Positions 54,780-63,903 of a stretch of DNA of 64,000 bases are shown one piece after another; the first letter of the stretch is position 1, and every line of letters begins with the position of its first letter. Location of the stretch: assembly GCF_030159995.1 (NCBI RefSeq), contig NZ_BSNM01000003.1, positions 124,001 through 188,000 of the forward strand, read 5' to 3'. The translations under genes were made by a program, and so were the position numbers. This stretch comes from Litoribrevibacter albus (GTDB lineage: Bacteria; Pseudomonadota; Gammaproteobacteria; Pseudomonadales; Litoribrevibacteraceae). A model generated the notes under the pieces. It searched no databases. It was not told where the DNA came from and was given only the letters and a program-made list of their open reading frames with translations.

Positions 54780-55961
54780 ATGTTAATCGACTTCTTTTAT
54801 GAAGTAAGGAAAGCCAGAGTCCCGGTTTCCATTCGAGAGTTCCTTGATCTGTTGGAAGCGCTGGATCATAAGTTGGCGTTTGCCGACATCGACGAGTTCT
54901 ATTTACTTAGTCGAACGGTCATGGTGAAAGATGAAAAGTATTTTGATCGTTTTGATAAGGCATTCAGTTCTTATTTTGAAGGGATTGAAATGCTCGATGA
55001 CTTGTTCGAAAAGGCCATAATTCCAGAAGAGTGGCTTCGCAAAGAGCTTGAGAAAATGCTTTCGGAAGAAGAGAAGGCGATGATTGAGTCTCTCGGCGGT
55101 TTTGAAGAGTTGATGGAAACTCTCAAGAAGCGTTTGGAAGAACAGAAAGAACGTCACCAGGGTGGCAATAAGTGGATTGGTACGGGGGGAACGTCGCCGT
55201 TCGGTGCGGAAGGCTACAACCCGGAAGGGATTCGCATCGGGCAGAAAAAGTCCCGTCACCAGAAGGCGGCAAAGGTTTGGGAACAACGTGCCTTTAAAGA
55301 TCTCGATGATTCTGTAGCCTTGGGTATTCGAAATATTCAGGTGGCGCTACGACGCTTGCGTAAATTCGCACGTGATGGCGCAGAAGAAATTCTGGACATG
55401 GATGACACCATTGAATCCACGGCCAAAAACGCGGGTTATCTGGATTTAAAATTGGTGCCCGAAAAGAAAAACAAAGTAAAAGTACTGCTGTTTTTCGATG
55501 TCGGTGGTTCTATGGACCCTCACGTTCGAGTTTGTGAAGAGTTGTTCTCTGCGGCTAAAACCGAGTTCAAACACATGGAGTATTTCTACTTCCATAACTG
55601 TTTGTATGAGTCGGTTTGGAAGAACAATCTTCGCCGTGGTGCTGAGCGCATGGATACCTATGACATCATTCATAAGTACGGCCCGGACTATAAGGTGATT
55701 TTCGTAGGAGATGCTTCAATGGCTCCTTATGAGATTACCCATGCAGGTGGCAGTGTCGAACATTGGAATGAAGAGCCAGGGGCAATTTGGATGCAGCGCA
55801 TTGTTGATCATTATGACAAAGTGGCCTGGTTGAATCCGATTTCTGAAGACCGTTGGGGATGGGGGGGCTCAATACAGATCATGCAGGATTTGGTCAATGA
55901 GCGTATGTACCCTATGTCTATCGAAGGCTTGGAACGCGCCATGAAGGATCTTAATAAGTAA
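54780..55961 (+). CDS. VWA-domain CoxE-like protein, partner of MoxR
   Basis: A 393-residue protein. The N-terminal part (about 1-130) is helical and acidic, and the C-terminal VWA domain (about 225-390) has a MIDAS motif near Asp240 (FFDVGGSMDPHVR). It also has VGDASMAPYEIT, in the second MIDAS loop. CoxE-type VWA proteins work with MoxR ATPases in metal insertion or complex maturation. No obvious substrate gene is adjacent, so the client is unknown. Terminator follows. Confidence 0.88.
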   Translation: MLIDFFYEVRKARVPVSIREFLDLLEALDHKLAFADIDEFYLLSRTVMVKDEKYFDRFDKAFSSYFEGIEMLDDLFEKAIIPEEWLRKELEKMLSEEEKAMIESLGGFEELMETLKKRLEEQKERHQGGNKWIGTGGTSPFGAEGYNPEGIRIGQKKSRHQKAAKVWEQRAFKDLDDSVALGIRNIQVALRRLRKFARDGAEEILDMDDTIESTAKNAGYLDLKLVPEKKNKVKVLLFFDVGGSMDPHVRVCEELFSAAKTEFKHMEYFYFHNCLYESVWKNNLRRGAERMDTYDIIHKYGPDYKVIFVGDASMAPYEITHAGGSVEHWNEEPGAIWMQRIVDHYDKVAWLNPISEDRWGWGGSIQIMQDLVNERMYPMSIEGLERAMKDLNK

Positions 55962-55981
55962 CTCTTTGATGATTCTCGATG

Positions 55982-56012
55982 AAACCCTGAGTTAATATGC
56001 TCGGGGTTTTTT
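55982..56012 (+). terminator. Intrinsic terminator after the MoxR/CoxE pair
   Basis: AAACCCTGAG / CTCGGGGTTT stem (one wobble) with an 8-nt loop and a T run to 56012. Confidence 0.8.
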
Positions 56013-56092
56013 ATGGCGATTTATAAATAAGCTTCTATACTTTCAGTGGGTTAGGCGCATCAGCTTAATGGAACTAGTAGTTTATATAGGAA

Positions 56093-56881
56093 GTGACTTT
56101 GACGCGTTTTATTGGGCTTGTATTTTCACTCGTGCTTTCCCTGATTTCTTGGTGTGTGTGCGCTGAACCGGTCACGGTTAAAGTTGGCGGCTATTCTTTC
56201 CCTCCGTTTGTTAATATTCCTGATGATCCCAATCAAAATGTTAATGGGCTAACCATTGATCTCATCGAAGCATTGAATCAACTTCAAAACACTTATCAGT
56301 TTGTCTTTGTGAGCACCACGCCAAAAGGTCGTTATCGTCATTTTAACAATGGTCGTATAGACGCCTTGTTTTTTGAGAGTAAGAAGTGGGGGTGGTCGGA
56401 CTATCCTGTTGAGGAGTCTGATTCCTATCTGAATGGTGGTGAAGTCTATATTGCCCGGAAGGTGGCAGGGCGGGATCAGAGCTATTTTGATTCCATCAAA
56501 GATAAGCGTTTGATGGCGATTTTAGGGTACCACTACGGGTTTGCTAACTTTAACAGTGATGAAATTTTTCTGAGGGAAAACTTCAATATCTATCTGACGT
56601 CCAGCCACCGAAACAGTATTCGTGCGTTATTCAGTGGGACTGGTATTGCGGATATTGCAGTGGTAACTAAGTCCTATCTGCATCAGTTTTTGGCTGAGAA
56701 CCCGGAATACAAAGACAAAATATTAATATCCGATCGCTTAGACCAAGTTTATAATCACACCATTCTTATTAGAAAAGAACATGCCTTGAAAGTGTCGGAT
56801 GTTAATCAATACCTCAAGACGCTCTCTGAACAAGGAAAGTTACAGGCAATTTGGTCCAAATATGGTATCCACCAACCTTAA
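56093..56881 (+). CDS. Periplasmic solute-binding protein (SBP_bac_3-like)
   Basis: A 262-residue exported protein with a signal peptide (about 1-24, cleavage near CAEP). The mature part, VTVKVGGYSFPPFVNIPD, NGLTIDLIEALNQLQN, GRYRHFNNGRIDALFFES and NSIRALFSGTGIADIAVVTKSYL, fits family-3 solute-binding proteins. There is no ABC permease nearby. It overlaps the ApbE gene by 20 bp, so it is coupled to the redox cluster. GTG 56093 sits directly on AGGAAG; a TTG at 56099 has better spacing and may be the real start. Confidence 0.8.
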   Translation: MTLTRFIGLVFSLVLSLISWCVCAEPVTVKVGGYSFPPFVNIPDDPNQNVNGLTIDLIEALNQLQNTYQFVFVSTTPKGRYRHFNNGRIDALFFESKKWGWSDYPVEESDSYLNGGEVYIARKVAGRDQSYFDSIKDKRLMAILGYHYGFANFNSDEIFLRENFNIYLTSSHRNSIRALFSGTGIADIAVVTKSYLHQFLAENPEYKDKILISDRLDQVYNHTILIRKEHALKVSDVNQYLKTLSEQGKLQAIWSKYGIHQP

Positions 56882-57917
56882 ATCCTCTGGTTATTCTGCT
56901 AAATTTTTAGTTTTCTTATTTTTTCTTACCTGTGTATTGGCGTTTGGAGTCAGTTCTTCTGCTTTAGCTATTTCATCAGCTATTTCATCGACGGGCGCTG
57001 ATTCTTTTTATTCGTTTGAGTCTGCATCTATGGGAACGCGCTTTCGCCTGACTTTATCTGCGCCTGATGAAGTAACTGCACATCAGCGTTTTGATGAGTG
57101 TCGTGCCTTATTGAACTCTTTGGAAAACGAATGGAGTCCATGGATTGAGGGCAGTGACGTTTGGCGCATTAATAATGCTGGGGCAGGTAGGGTAGATGTC
57201 AGTCCTCATACCTATGACTTAATTTCACGATCTTTAACTGTGTCCGAGCTGACTCGTGGTGCATTCGATATCACGTTCGCTTCAGTAGGGCATTTGTATC
57301 GTTACAGAGAACATATTCGACCTTCGGATACTGCGCGAAAAGATGCGCTGACTAAAGTGAGTTATAAGAACCTGAAGTTAGAGCCAAACCATCAGCTGGT
57401 TTTGTTGAAAGACGGGATTCGAGTCGATTTGGGTGGCGTTGCCAAAGGTGAAAGCATTGAACAGCTTAAAGCTTTGTTGCTTTCAAAAGGTATACGCTCG
57501 GCCTATTTTTCTCTAGGTGGAGATTCCTACGTATTAGGGAAAAAGGGTGAATATCCCTGGATGTTAGGGATAAAACACCCCAGAAAGGAAAAGGAAGTGA
57601 TTGCTCGGATTCCATTAGAAAATATTGCTGTCTCTACATCCGGCGACTATGAACGCTTTTTTATGGATGAAGGGACGCGTGTTCATCACATTTTATCTCC
57701 AGTCTCTGGTTTACCTGCCGATGAGGTAATGAGTGTCACCGTGATGGGGCCTGATGCATGGAAAACAGATGCATTATCGACCTCGGTTTTCATTATGGGT
57801 ATTAAACCCGGCATTCAGTTGATCGAATCGCTTTCGGGGTACGATGTCATTGTTGTAGATAAAACAGGTCAAATTTTCGCCAGTAAAGGCTTAGTTTCTC
57901 CCTCTAATCCGAAATAA
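56862..57917 (+). CDS. apbE: FAD:protein FMN transferase ApbE
   Basis: A 351-residue exported flavin transferase that covalently attaches FMN to Thr/Ser of target proteins outside the cytoplasm. A hydrophobic signal (about 12-32, ending near FGVSSSALA) is followed by SMGTRFRLTLSAPDE, NNAGAGRVDVSPHTYDLI, GGVAKGESIEQLKALLLSKGIRSAYFSLGGDSYVLG and HHILSPVSGLPADE, the ApbE motifs including the Mg-binding Asp/Thr region (DAWKTDALSTSVFIMG). ATG 56862 lies within the end of the SBP gene. A short 12-bp repeat occurs in its signal sequence. Its flavin target is not obvious. Confidence 0.92.
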   Translation: MVSTNLKSSGYSAKFLVFLFFLTCVLAFGVSSSALAISSAISSTGADSFYSFESASMGTRFRLTLSAPDEVTAHQRFDECRALLNSLENEWSPWIEGSDVWRINNAGAGRVDVSPHTYDLISRSLTVSELTRGAFDITFASVGHLYRYREHIRPSDTARKDALTKVSYKNLKLEPNHQLVLLKDGIRVDLGGVAKGESIEQLKALLLSKGIRSAYFSLGGDSYVLGKKGEYPWMLGIKHPRKEKEVIARIPLENIAVSTSGDYERFFMDEGTRVHHILSPVSGLPADEVMSVTVMGPDAWKTDALSTSVFIMGIKPGIQLIESLSGYDVIVVDKTGQIFASKGLVSPSNPK

Positions 57918-58031
57918 GTTGCAGCCTGTAACGCTTTAATGAAAAAAATAACAAGGATCTGTGAAGCCAGTCACTTGTGGCTTTTTAAACTAAAGGATAA
58001 TAGGCGCACAGTCTCATTGGAGAGCTTTGCC

Positions 58032-60953
58032 ATGAAATTCATGAAGCATGTAGTGTTAGGGAAAAACGTACTAATTGGTCTTCTGATCGCCTTTCTTGTC
58101 GGGTGTTCAGGTGCCGAAAATGGAGCCGGTTCCGAAGAAGGGTTATTGGTGGATGGCCAGTTTCCTCTTGTTTATGTAAAACGTTCCACCTCCTCATTAG
58201 GGAACCCAACCGATGGCATTCGGTTTAACGCGGGTGGCGATTTATACTATCGTGAAATTGCCTCCGCCAGTGCTTCTGAAGTGAATATCACTCGTAGCTA
58301 TACCAATCGACAAGGGGATGTATCTGACCCCGAAGTTTCTTTTGATGGTACCAAGATTATCTTTTCAATGAGGGGGCCGAACGACGCCACCTGGAATGTT
58401 TGGGAATACACCATTGCCTCGAAACAATTAAGGCGTGTGATTGAGGATAATGCCATTGCGGATTTAGGGGATGATGTTGACCCTGCCTATCTTCCTGATG
58501 GACGAATCGTCTTTTCCTCGAATCGCCAACAAACCAGCTTGGCGTTGATGCAAGCCGAAAACAAAGAACCTTATCAGTATCTGGATGAATACGAGCGTGA
58601 ACGTGTGATTGTGCTTCATCGCATGAATGCTGATGGTACTGACATTGAACAAATTTCTTTCAATCAAAGTCATGATCGTAATCCGACCGTATTATCTACT
58701 GGTGAGATCATGTATTCCCGCTGGGATCATGTGGGTGGTCGAAACCATTTCCCTATTTTTACGATGAATCCTGACGGAACTAACACCTTCATTTTTTATG
58801 GTGCATTCAGCCCGGGGAACAGTTTTTTACACCCTCGTGAGACAGAGCAGGGCATGGTGATCAGCGATTTGATGCCATTGTCCGGCACTAATGAAGGCGG
58901 TGGACTGTATGAAATTGATGTACGTAATTTCTCTGAGAATACGGAAGTTGATCCGAATTACAGTGGTTCACGAACCAGCGGTCAAATCGAAATTTCACCA
59001 AACCCGATTCCATTGAGTCGAAGTATTTCCACGAACGGCCGGTTTACTACACCTTATCCGCTGTGGGATGGAACGAACCGTGTCTTGGTAAGTTGGACGC
59101 CTTACATTGAAGCGGAAGAAACCAACGTCCTCACCGGTCAGTCGATGTCGGTGGAAGGAACGCCTGCCTATGGCTTGTATATGTTTGATCCGACTAAAAC
59201 AACATTGAGACCTTTGGTTTTACCTTCGCAAGGCGTTGCAATTACGGATGCGGTTCCTGTTGTTCCTCGTCCGGCGCCAAACGTAATTTCAGATAAAACT
59301 GTGGATGCTGATTTGGTTAATCGTAATAAGGCCATTCTGAATGTGAAGAGCGTTTACGATACGGACAGTCAGAATTTAATGGGTAACTCTATGCTGGTGG
59401 AGAATGAAAATATTCCTCAGCTGAGTGGCGCGGCGGATTTGACGACGTTAAAAGACCCTGCTTTAACTACAGCCGCTCAAAGACCTGGACGCTTTATTCG
59501 TATCACTCGAGCGGTACCTACGCCTCGTGGGATTGATCGTGAGTCCATCGGTGAATCCATGTTCGAGATGCAGGAGATTATCGGTTACGCTCCGTTGGAA
59601 CCTGATGGCTCGTTTAAATTAGAAGTGCCTGCGGACACGCCGCTCGGGATTTCTGTGGTGGATGAAAATGGCAGAGCGATTCAGGTGCATACCAACTGGG
59701 TTCATGTACGTCCGGGTGAAACAAGAACCTGTAACGGCTGTCACTCTCCAAGACGTGGAAGCGCGTTAAACGGTGCAGGAATTGCCGGTAATCATCCAAA
59801 TACCTTACTGGCCAGCAATGTGGAGTCTGGTGAGTCTATGGCGGAAACGGCAACGCGTCTTGATCCTGCGAAGTTGATTCTAAGTACGGATCTGTCTTTT
59901 GTGGATTATTGGACCGATCCTTCCGTGCGAGCTGCGGACGCGGATCTGACCATTGATTACTCTGGCTTGGACACCACTATCATGACTGCACCGGTAGGTG
60001 GGGTTATTAACTATCCGGAGCATATTCAACCGTTGTGGGACAAGCATTGCGTTTCATGTCATAACGATCCCGATTCAAATAATCTTGTGTCGGCCGGGTT
60101 GGATTTGAGAAATACCACCAATGCCCGAGGTCGTTTGCAATCCTACGATGAATTGGTGATTGGTGATCCGTTAATGGATGAAGATGGTTTGCCGATCATT
60201 CGACAAATGGATGAGGACAGTCTGGAGCTTGAGGTTGTTCGGGAAGATCCGATCGTCGGAGGTAATAATTCTCGTGGTGGCAGTCGGGCAAGTTTCTTAA
60301 TGGAAGTTCTGTTTGCAGAGGAACTTCGTGCAAGTCAAAGTTTGGATGACATTGCTACGGATCATACAACTTATCTTAACTCTTCAGAACTGAGGCTGAT
60401 TGCTGAGTGGATTGATTTGGGCGCACAGTATTTGAATACGCCTTACGAGGATAATGCCGGAGAGGATGGTTTCTTCGCCGTCAATGAAATACGCAGTTCG
60501 ATTTCTAGCTTGAACTTTGAGACGTATGAGGATGAGGTTCACCCAATACTGATGAACTGGTGTGCACGCTGTCATCAGCCTTTCGGCGGCAACGGTTTGA
60601 GTGGCCCGTTAAATGGCAATTTTGAGTTCAGTAAATTTATTCTGACAGGCAGTATAGAAGGGGACTTCAATGTGACTGCTTCGATGATTCACGATGTTAC
60701 TGCTCCTGATAATACGGCGCTTTTGACTCGACCGGCTTCTGATGCAATTGCTCCTAACCCTTTACATCCTCAGGTCGAAGTGGCGAATCCGGACTATCCT
60801 GAAGATGCTTCAACTGATCCAGATGACCCAAATTATGTACCGACCGATCCGGATGATCCTGAATATATAGCACCTACGATATTTGTTCCGATTTGGGATA
60901 CGACTTCAACTCAGTATCAAACCGTTAAGTCATGGATCTTAGCTGGCCCGTAG
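58032..60953 (+). CDS. HzsA-related lipoprotein with three CxxCH heme motifs
   Basis: A 973-residue lipoprotein with a lipobox, LVGCSG (Cys near residue 27). The N-terminal half is a beta-propeller of PD40/TolB type (DPEVSFDGTKIIF, DPAYLPDGRIVFSSNRQQ). A middle segment (about 500-600), EIIGYAPLEPDGSFKLEVPADTPLGISVVDENGRAIQ, matches the HZS-alpha domain of hydrazine synthase. Three heme-type motifs: CNGCH (Cys567-His571), CVSCH (673-677), CARCH (844-848). The C-terminus has a DPDDPEY repeat. Likely an anchored multiheme-like redox protein. ATG 58032 is used; in-frame codons back to 57939 lack a signal. Confidence 0.85.
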   Translation: MKFMKHVVLGKNVLIGLLIAFLVGCSGAENGAGSEEGLLVDGQFPLVYVKRSTSSLGNPTDGIRFNAGGDLYYREIASASASEVNITRSYTNRQGDVSDPEVSFDGTKIIFSMRGPNDATWNVWEYTIASKQLRRVIEDNAIADLGDDVDPAYLPDGRIVFSSNRQQTSLALMQAENKEPYQYLDEYERERVIVLHRMNADGTDIEQISFNQSHDRNPTVLSTGEIMYSRWDHVGGRNHFPIFTMNPDGTNTFIFYGAFSPGNSFLHPRETEQGMVISDLMPLSGTNEGGGLYEIDVRNFSENTEVDPNYSGSRTSGQIEISPNPIPLSRSISTNGRFTTPYPLWDGTNRVLVSWTPYIEAEETNVLTGQSMSVEGTPAYGLYMFDPTKTTLRPLVLPSQGVAITDAVPVVPRPAPNVISDKTVDADLVNRNKAILNVKSVYDTDSQNLMGNSMLVENENIPQLSGAADLTTLKDPALTTAAQRPGRFIRITRAVPTPRGIDRESIGESMFEMQEIIGYAPLEPDGSFKLEVPADTPLGISVVDENGRAIQVHTNWVHVRPGETRTCNGCHSPRRGSALNGAGIAGNHPNTLLASNVESGESMAETATRLDPAKLILSTDLSFVDYWTDPSVRAADADLTIDYSGLDTTIMTAPVGGVINYPEHIQPLWDKHCVSCHNDPDSNNLVSAGLDLRNTTNARGRLQSYDELVIGDPLMDEDGLPIIRQMDEDSLELEVVREDPIVGGNNSRGGSRASFLMEVLFAEELRASQSLDDIATDHTTYLNSSELRLIAEWIDLGAQYLNTPYEDNAGEDGFFAVNEIRSSISSLNFETYEDEVHPILMNWCARCHQPFGGNGLSGPLNGNFEFSKFILTGSIEGDFNVTASMIHDVTAPDNTALLTRPASDAIAPNPLHPQVEVANPDYPEDASTDPDDPNYVPTDPDDPEYIAPTIFVPIWDTTSTQYQTVKSWILAGP

Positions 60954-61068
60954 GTGGCTAAGATCAATGGGGTGAAATATTGGGTTGATAGTCAGCGGGT
61001 TTATTATCAGAAGGTAGGTAAATTACCCGCTGATATTCCAGGAATAATGACGCTTTTTTGAGGAAAGC

Positions 61069-61605
61069 ATGGACGTTAAACATCAAAAACGCACCAAGCA
61101 CATGAACGATCTATTAACGGTTAACTACAAGAGATTTTCCTTTGTTAGGGGATCTCTTGTGTCAACGTCATTACTTGCTTTGGTGCTGGTGGGGTGCGGT
61201 GAGTCAGTCAAGAATGAAGAAATTGCAGTCAATCAGCAGTTGATCTTTGAAGATTATCAAACATCGGTGAATGCGATTTTTGATATGGATCTTGACGGTA
61301 AAGTCTGTTCGTCATCCGGGTGTCATAACATCGGGAATGGCTCAGGCGGCGGTTTGAAGCTCTATCCCAATGCAGCTCAGGACTCGTTCGAGATGGATTT
61401 CAACTACCGGGTTGCACAGTCGCTCTCCAACTTAACCACACCGAGCCAAAGTAAGTTGTTATTAGAGCCGTTAGCAGGCACCTTTAGTATTACTGGCAGC
61501 CATGCGGGGGGAGATATCTTTGCTAATGTTAATGATCCCAATTACCTGACGATCCTTGCCTGGATTTCCAACCCTGAAGAAGTAACCTCTGGAGATACGC
61601 CTTAA
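61069..61605 (+). CDS. Small lipoprotein with CX4CH motif
   Basis: A 178-residue protein with an N-terminal stretch, SLLALVLVGCGES, that fits a lipobox (Cys near residue 44 after the hydrophobic core). The mature part carries one VCSSSGCHN motif, Cys80-x4-Cys85-His86, similar to a c-type heme site but with four instead of two intervening residues. Regions around it (YQTSVNAIFDMDLDGKVCSSSGCHNIGNGSGGGLKLYP) recall DUF-type cytochrome-like lipoproteins found with HzsA-related genes. GAGGAAAG precedes ATG 61069. Overlaps the next gene by one base. Confidence 0.75.
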   Translation: MDVKHQKRTKHMNDLLTVNYKRFSFVRGSLVSTSLLALVLVGCGESVKNEEIAVNQQLIFEDYQTSVNAIFDMDLDGKVCSSSGCHNIGNGSGGGLKLYPNAAQDSFEMDFNYRVAQSLSNLTTPSQSKLLLEPLAGTFSITGSHAGGDIFANVNDPNYLTILAWISNPEEVTSGDTP

Positions 61606-62426
61606 TGGCTCAGCCTTTACGATTTTTAATTTTCCTGATTGGCTGTGTTTGTTCTGCTGCGTTAAACGCTGAAACACTCGATCCGGCAAGTCAGAGCAGC
61701 GTCTCAACTACTCAAACCCTTGTTGAAAGTACACTTGATGAGCCGATTCAGAGTGATCGAGTGTTATTGAAAGTTGAAGGAACCTTTGTTGATCTCTACA
61801 CCGGGCCTGGGTACGGCTACCCCAAACATTACAGTGCTAAACAAGGTGAGATATTGGAAGTCGTCCGACGTCGTACCAGCTGGTATCGGGTGGTCACCGA
61901 TAACGGTACTGAAGGTTGGGTTGAAGAAGAACAGCTATCCTCGCTTGAACTGGTCTATGGCGATGGGAAGGATTTCGAAGAAGCTGTTTTGGAAGATTTT
62001 TATGACGCTCGTTTTGAAATATCTGTCTTTGTAGGTGGATTAGCTCAAGACACCCAGTTTAATGGTCGCCTTGGTTACAAGATTTCAGAATTTCTGGAAG
62101 CCGAGGCTTTTTACGGTCAGGCGTTTAATGACTTTGCCGATACACGATTTTATGGCATCGGCATTCAAGGGAAACCATTACGTGGTCGCCGTTGGGAACC
62201 TTATTTTGGGTTATCCATGGGCGAGCTGGAAAATGACCCAAACAGTACCGTCATTGGCGGACAGACCACAACAGATGAAATCACCATGGCGCAAATCGGC
62301 ATGCGGTTTTACTTTACCCGTAATTTTGTATTGAGAGCTGAGTTTGGGCGAATGCTATTGCATGTGGATGATGATCGCCGAGATGATTTGGATTTAGTAA
62401 GTGTAGGAATAGGAGCCTTCTTTTGA
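61605..62426 (+). CDS. SH3-domain outer-membrane beta-barrel protein
   Basis: A 273-residue exported protein with a signal peptide (about 1-22). An SH3-like domain (about 48-115: VEGTFVDLYTGPGYGYPKHYSAKQGEILEVVRRRTSWYRVV) is followed by an eight-stranded-type barrel (about 130-273, ends in FF). The barrel resembles an OMP domain seen in myxobacteria and gammaproteobacteria. The SH3 domain probably faces the periplasm and may bind peptidoglycan. One-base overlap with the gene before, four-base overlap with the gene after. Confidence 0.82.
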   Translation: MAQPLRFLIFLIGCVCSAALNAETLDPASQSSVSTTQTLVESTLDEPIQSDRVLLKVEGTFVDLYTGPGYGYPKHYSAKQGEILEVVRRRTSWYRVVTDNGTEGWVEEEQLSSLELVYGDGKDFEEAVLEDFYDARFEISVFVGGLAQDTQFNGRLGYKISEFLEAEAFYGQAFNDFADTRFYGIGIQGKPLRGRRWEPYFGLSMGELENDPNSTVIGGQTTTDEITMAQIGMRFYFTRNFVLRAEFGRMLLHVDDDRRDDLDLVSVGIGAFF

Positions 62427-63097
62427 GTAAGTCGAGTGTAGCGTGGACGCAATCGGTCCTAGGGCTGGTGTTGGGTGTTATGGTCTTTGGTGTAACAACA
62501 GTGGCGTTTGCAGAAGAGACTGCTGACGAAACCGTACAAAATGAAAATACCGATTGGATCTACAAACCCGATTTGAGCGGTGAGGACGTGGACGTTCCTG
62601 CGATTGACTCTGAGAACTTTGAAATCTCTGTCATGGCTGGTCTTATTTCTTTGGAAGATTTCGGTTCAGAAACGTTCAAAGGTGCCCGATTAGCTTATCA
62701 TCCTTTGGATTTTTTATTCGTTGAGGCGAGCTGGGCGACCACTGAAATCAATGATGATAATTATCGCCGTTTCGGGGTGCCTTTATTTGAGAATCAAACC
62801 GAAGACGTTGAGTTTTATGATGCTTCCATAGGGCTTCAGTTGATGCCTGGAGAAGTGTTTATAGGTAAGTGGGCATTCCCTTCTTCTTTGTATTTGATCG
62901 GCGGTATTGGTAGTACCTCAATTTTGGATGAAGATTTGGAAACCTATAACTTAGGTGTAGGGTTACGTGTGTTAGCCACTGACTGGTGGGCATTTCGGGT
63001 CGAAGCGAGAGACTATTTTTTTGAATCGGATCTCTTGGGAGAAGCGGAAAATAAGCATAATTTAGCGGTATCTATAGGAACAGGCATCTTTTTCTAG
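62423..63097 (+). CDS. Outer-membrane beta-barrel protein
   Basis: A 224-residue exported protein with a signal peptide (about 1-28) and a barrel that resembles the C-terminal part of the previous protein: FEISVMAGLISLEDFGSETFKGARLAYHPLDFLFVEASWATTEI, ending in SIGTGIFF. The TTG start at 62423 overlaps the previous TGA (TTGA), which is strong evidence for translational coupling. The two barrels are probably paralogues. Confidence 0.82.
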   Translation: MSKSSVAWTQSVLGLVLGVMVFGVTTVAFAEETADETVQNENTDWIYKPDLSGEDVDVPAIDSENFEISVMAGLISLEDFGSETFKGARLAYHPLDFLFVEASWATTEINDDNYRRFGVPLFENQTEDVEFYDASIGLQLMPGEVFIGKWAFPSSLYLIGGIGSTSILDEDLETYNLGVGLRVLATDWWAFRVEARDYFFESDLLGEAENKHNLAVSIGTGIFF

Positions 63098-63156
63098 ATG
63101 GCCTGAAGTTTTATTCGGGCAATCTTTGAAATGGAAAGCCTAAGCGGGGGAAGGGT

Positions 63157-63639
63157 ATGAAAATAATTAAAACAATGTGGGCCTTATGTCTTCTGTTCGG
63201 TATGAATTTGGCGTCAGCTGGTCAGCAAGCGTCTGATTTTGCTTTACGCTCGGTTGCTGATGGGAATATTCGCCTGAGTGAGTATTATGGCGACGTGGTT
63301 ATGCTGAACTTCTGGGCAACCTGGTGTGGACCCTGTAAGCAAGAATTACCAATTTTAGAACAGCTTCAAAAGAAATTTAAACGTGCCGGTTTTACTGTCT
63401 TGGCTATCAATGTAGATACCCCCGATGTGGACGTGTCCGGGTATCTGAAAGAGTTTAATTTAAGCTATCCGGTTCTGCTGGATGAGTCTCATTCTGTGGT
63501 TAAGGAATATAACATTCGTGCCATGCCTGGCAGTGTGTTCCTCAGTCGTGATGGTGAAGTACGCCATGTTCATCTGGGGTACCAGGAAGGGGATCAGCAG
63601 AAATATGAACAAATCATCGAAGCGCTATTAAAGGAGTAA
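63157..63639 (+). CDS. TlpA-type periplasmic thioredoxin
   Basis: A 160-residue exported thioredoxin-fold protein with a signal peptide (about 1-21, cleavage near ASA). The active site is Cys57-Gly-Pro-Cys60 in NFWATWCGPCKQELPILEQL, and AMPGSVFLSRDGEVRHVHLG is the cis-Pro loop. It likely reduces disulfides or handles Cys of cytochrome-type partners before heme attachment. 59 bp after the barrel gene, 6 bp before the next. Confidence 0.93.
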   Translation: MKIIKTMWALCLLFGMNLASAGQQASDFALRSVADGNIRLSEYYGDVVMLNFWATWCGPCKQELPILEQLQKKFKRAGFTVLAINVDTPDVDVSGYLKEFNLSYPVLLDESHSVVKEYNIRAMPGSVFLSRDGEVRHVHLGYQEGDQQKYEQIIEALLKE

Positions 63640-63645
63640 TGCCGT

Positions 63646-63903
63646 TTGAAACGGGCCATAAAACTTACTTGTCTTCTGATGTTATTTCCTCTCTTTACCG
63701 GGTGTTCCTCGTGGAAGGAAATGACTAAACTGCCTGAATTTCAGCCTTGGGTTGCACCTTATGAGCGTGGTTTGTTAAGTCGTGAAGAAATGGTGCGTGA
63801 ACGACATACTTATCCCGCCCAGTTTCGGGAACATGTTTATTCAGTAAGGGGAGCATCGCAAGGTGCGACGGGCAGCCAGGGAGGTGGTTGTGGGTGTAAC
63901 TAG
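63646..63903 (+). CDS. DUF4266 lipoprotein with Gly-Cys-rich end
   Basis: An 85-residue lipoprotein with a lipobox near FTGCSS (Cys20) and the DUF4266 pattern, EFQPWVAPYERGLLSREEMVRER, followed by a small Gly-rich tail that ends GGGCGCN. The C-terminal pattern GASQGATGSQGGGCGCN is typical of the family and contains a GAT triplet similar to flavinylation motifs. Starts with TTG at 63646 after AAGGAG. It is usually found with ApbE, TlpA and DUF3570 genes, as it is here. Confidence 0.85.
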   Translation: MKRAIKLTCLLMLFPLFTGCSSWKEMTKLPEFQPWVAPYERGLLSREEMVRERHTYPAQFREHVYSVRGASQGATGSQGGGCGCN

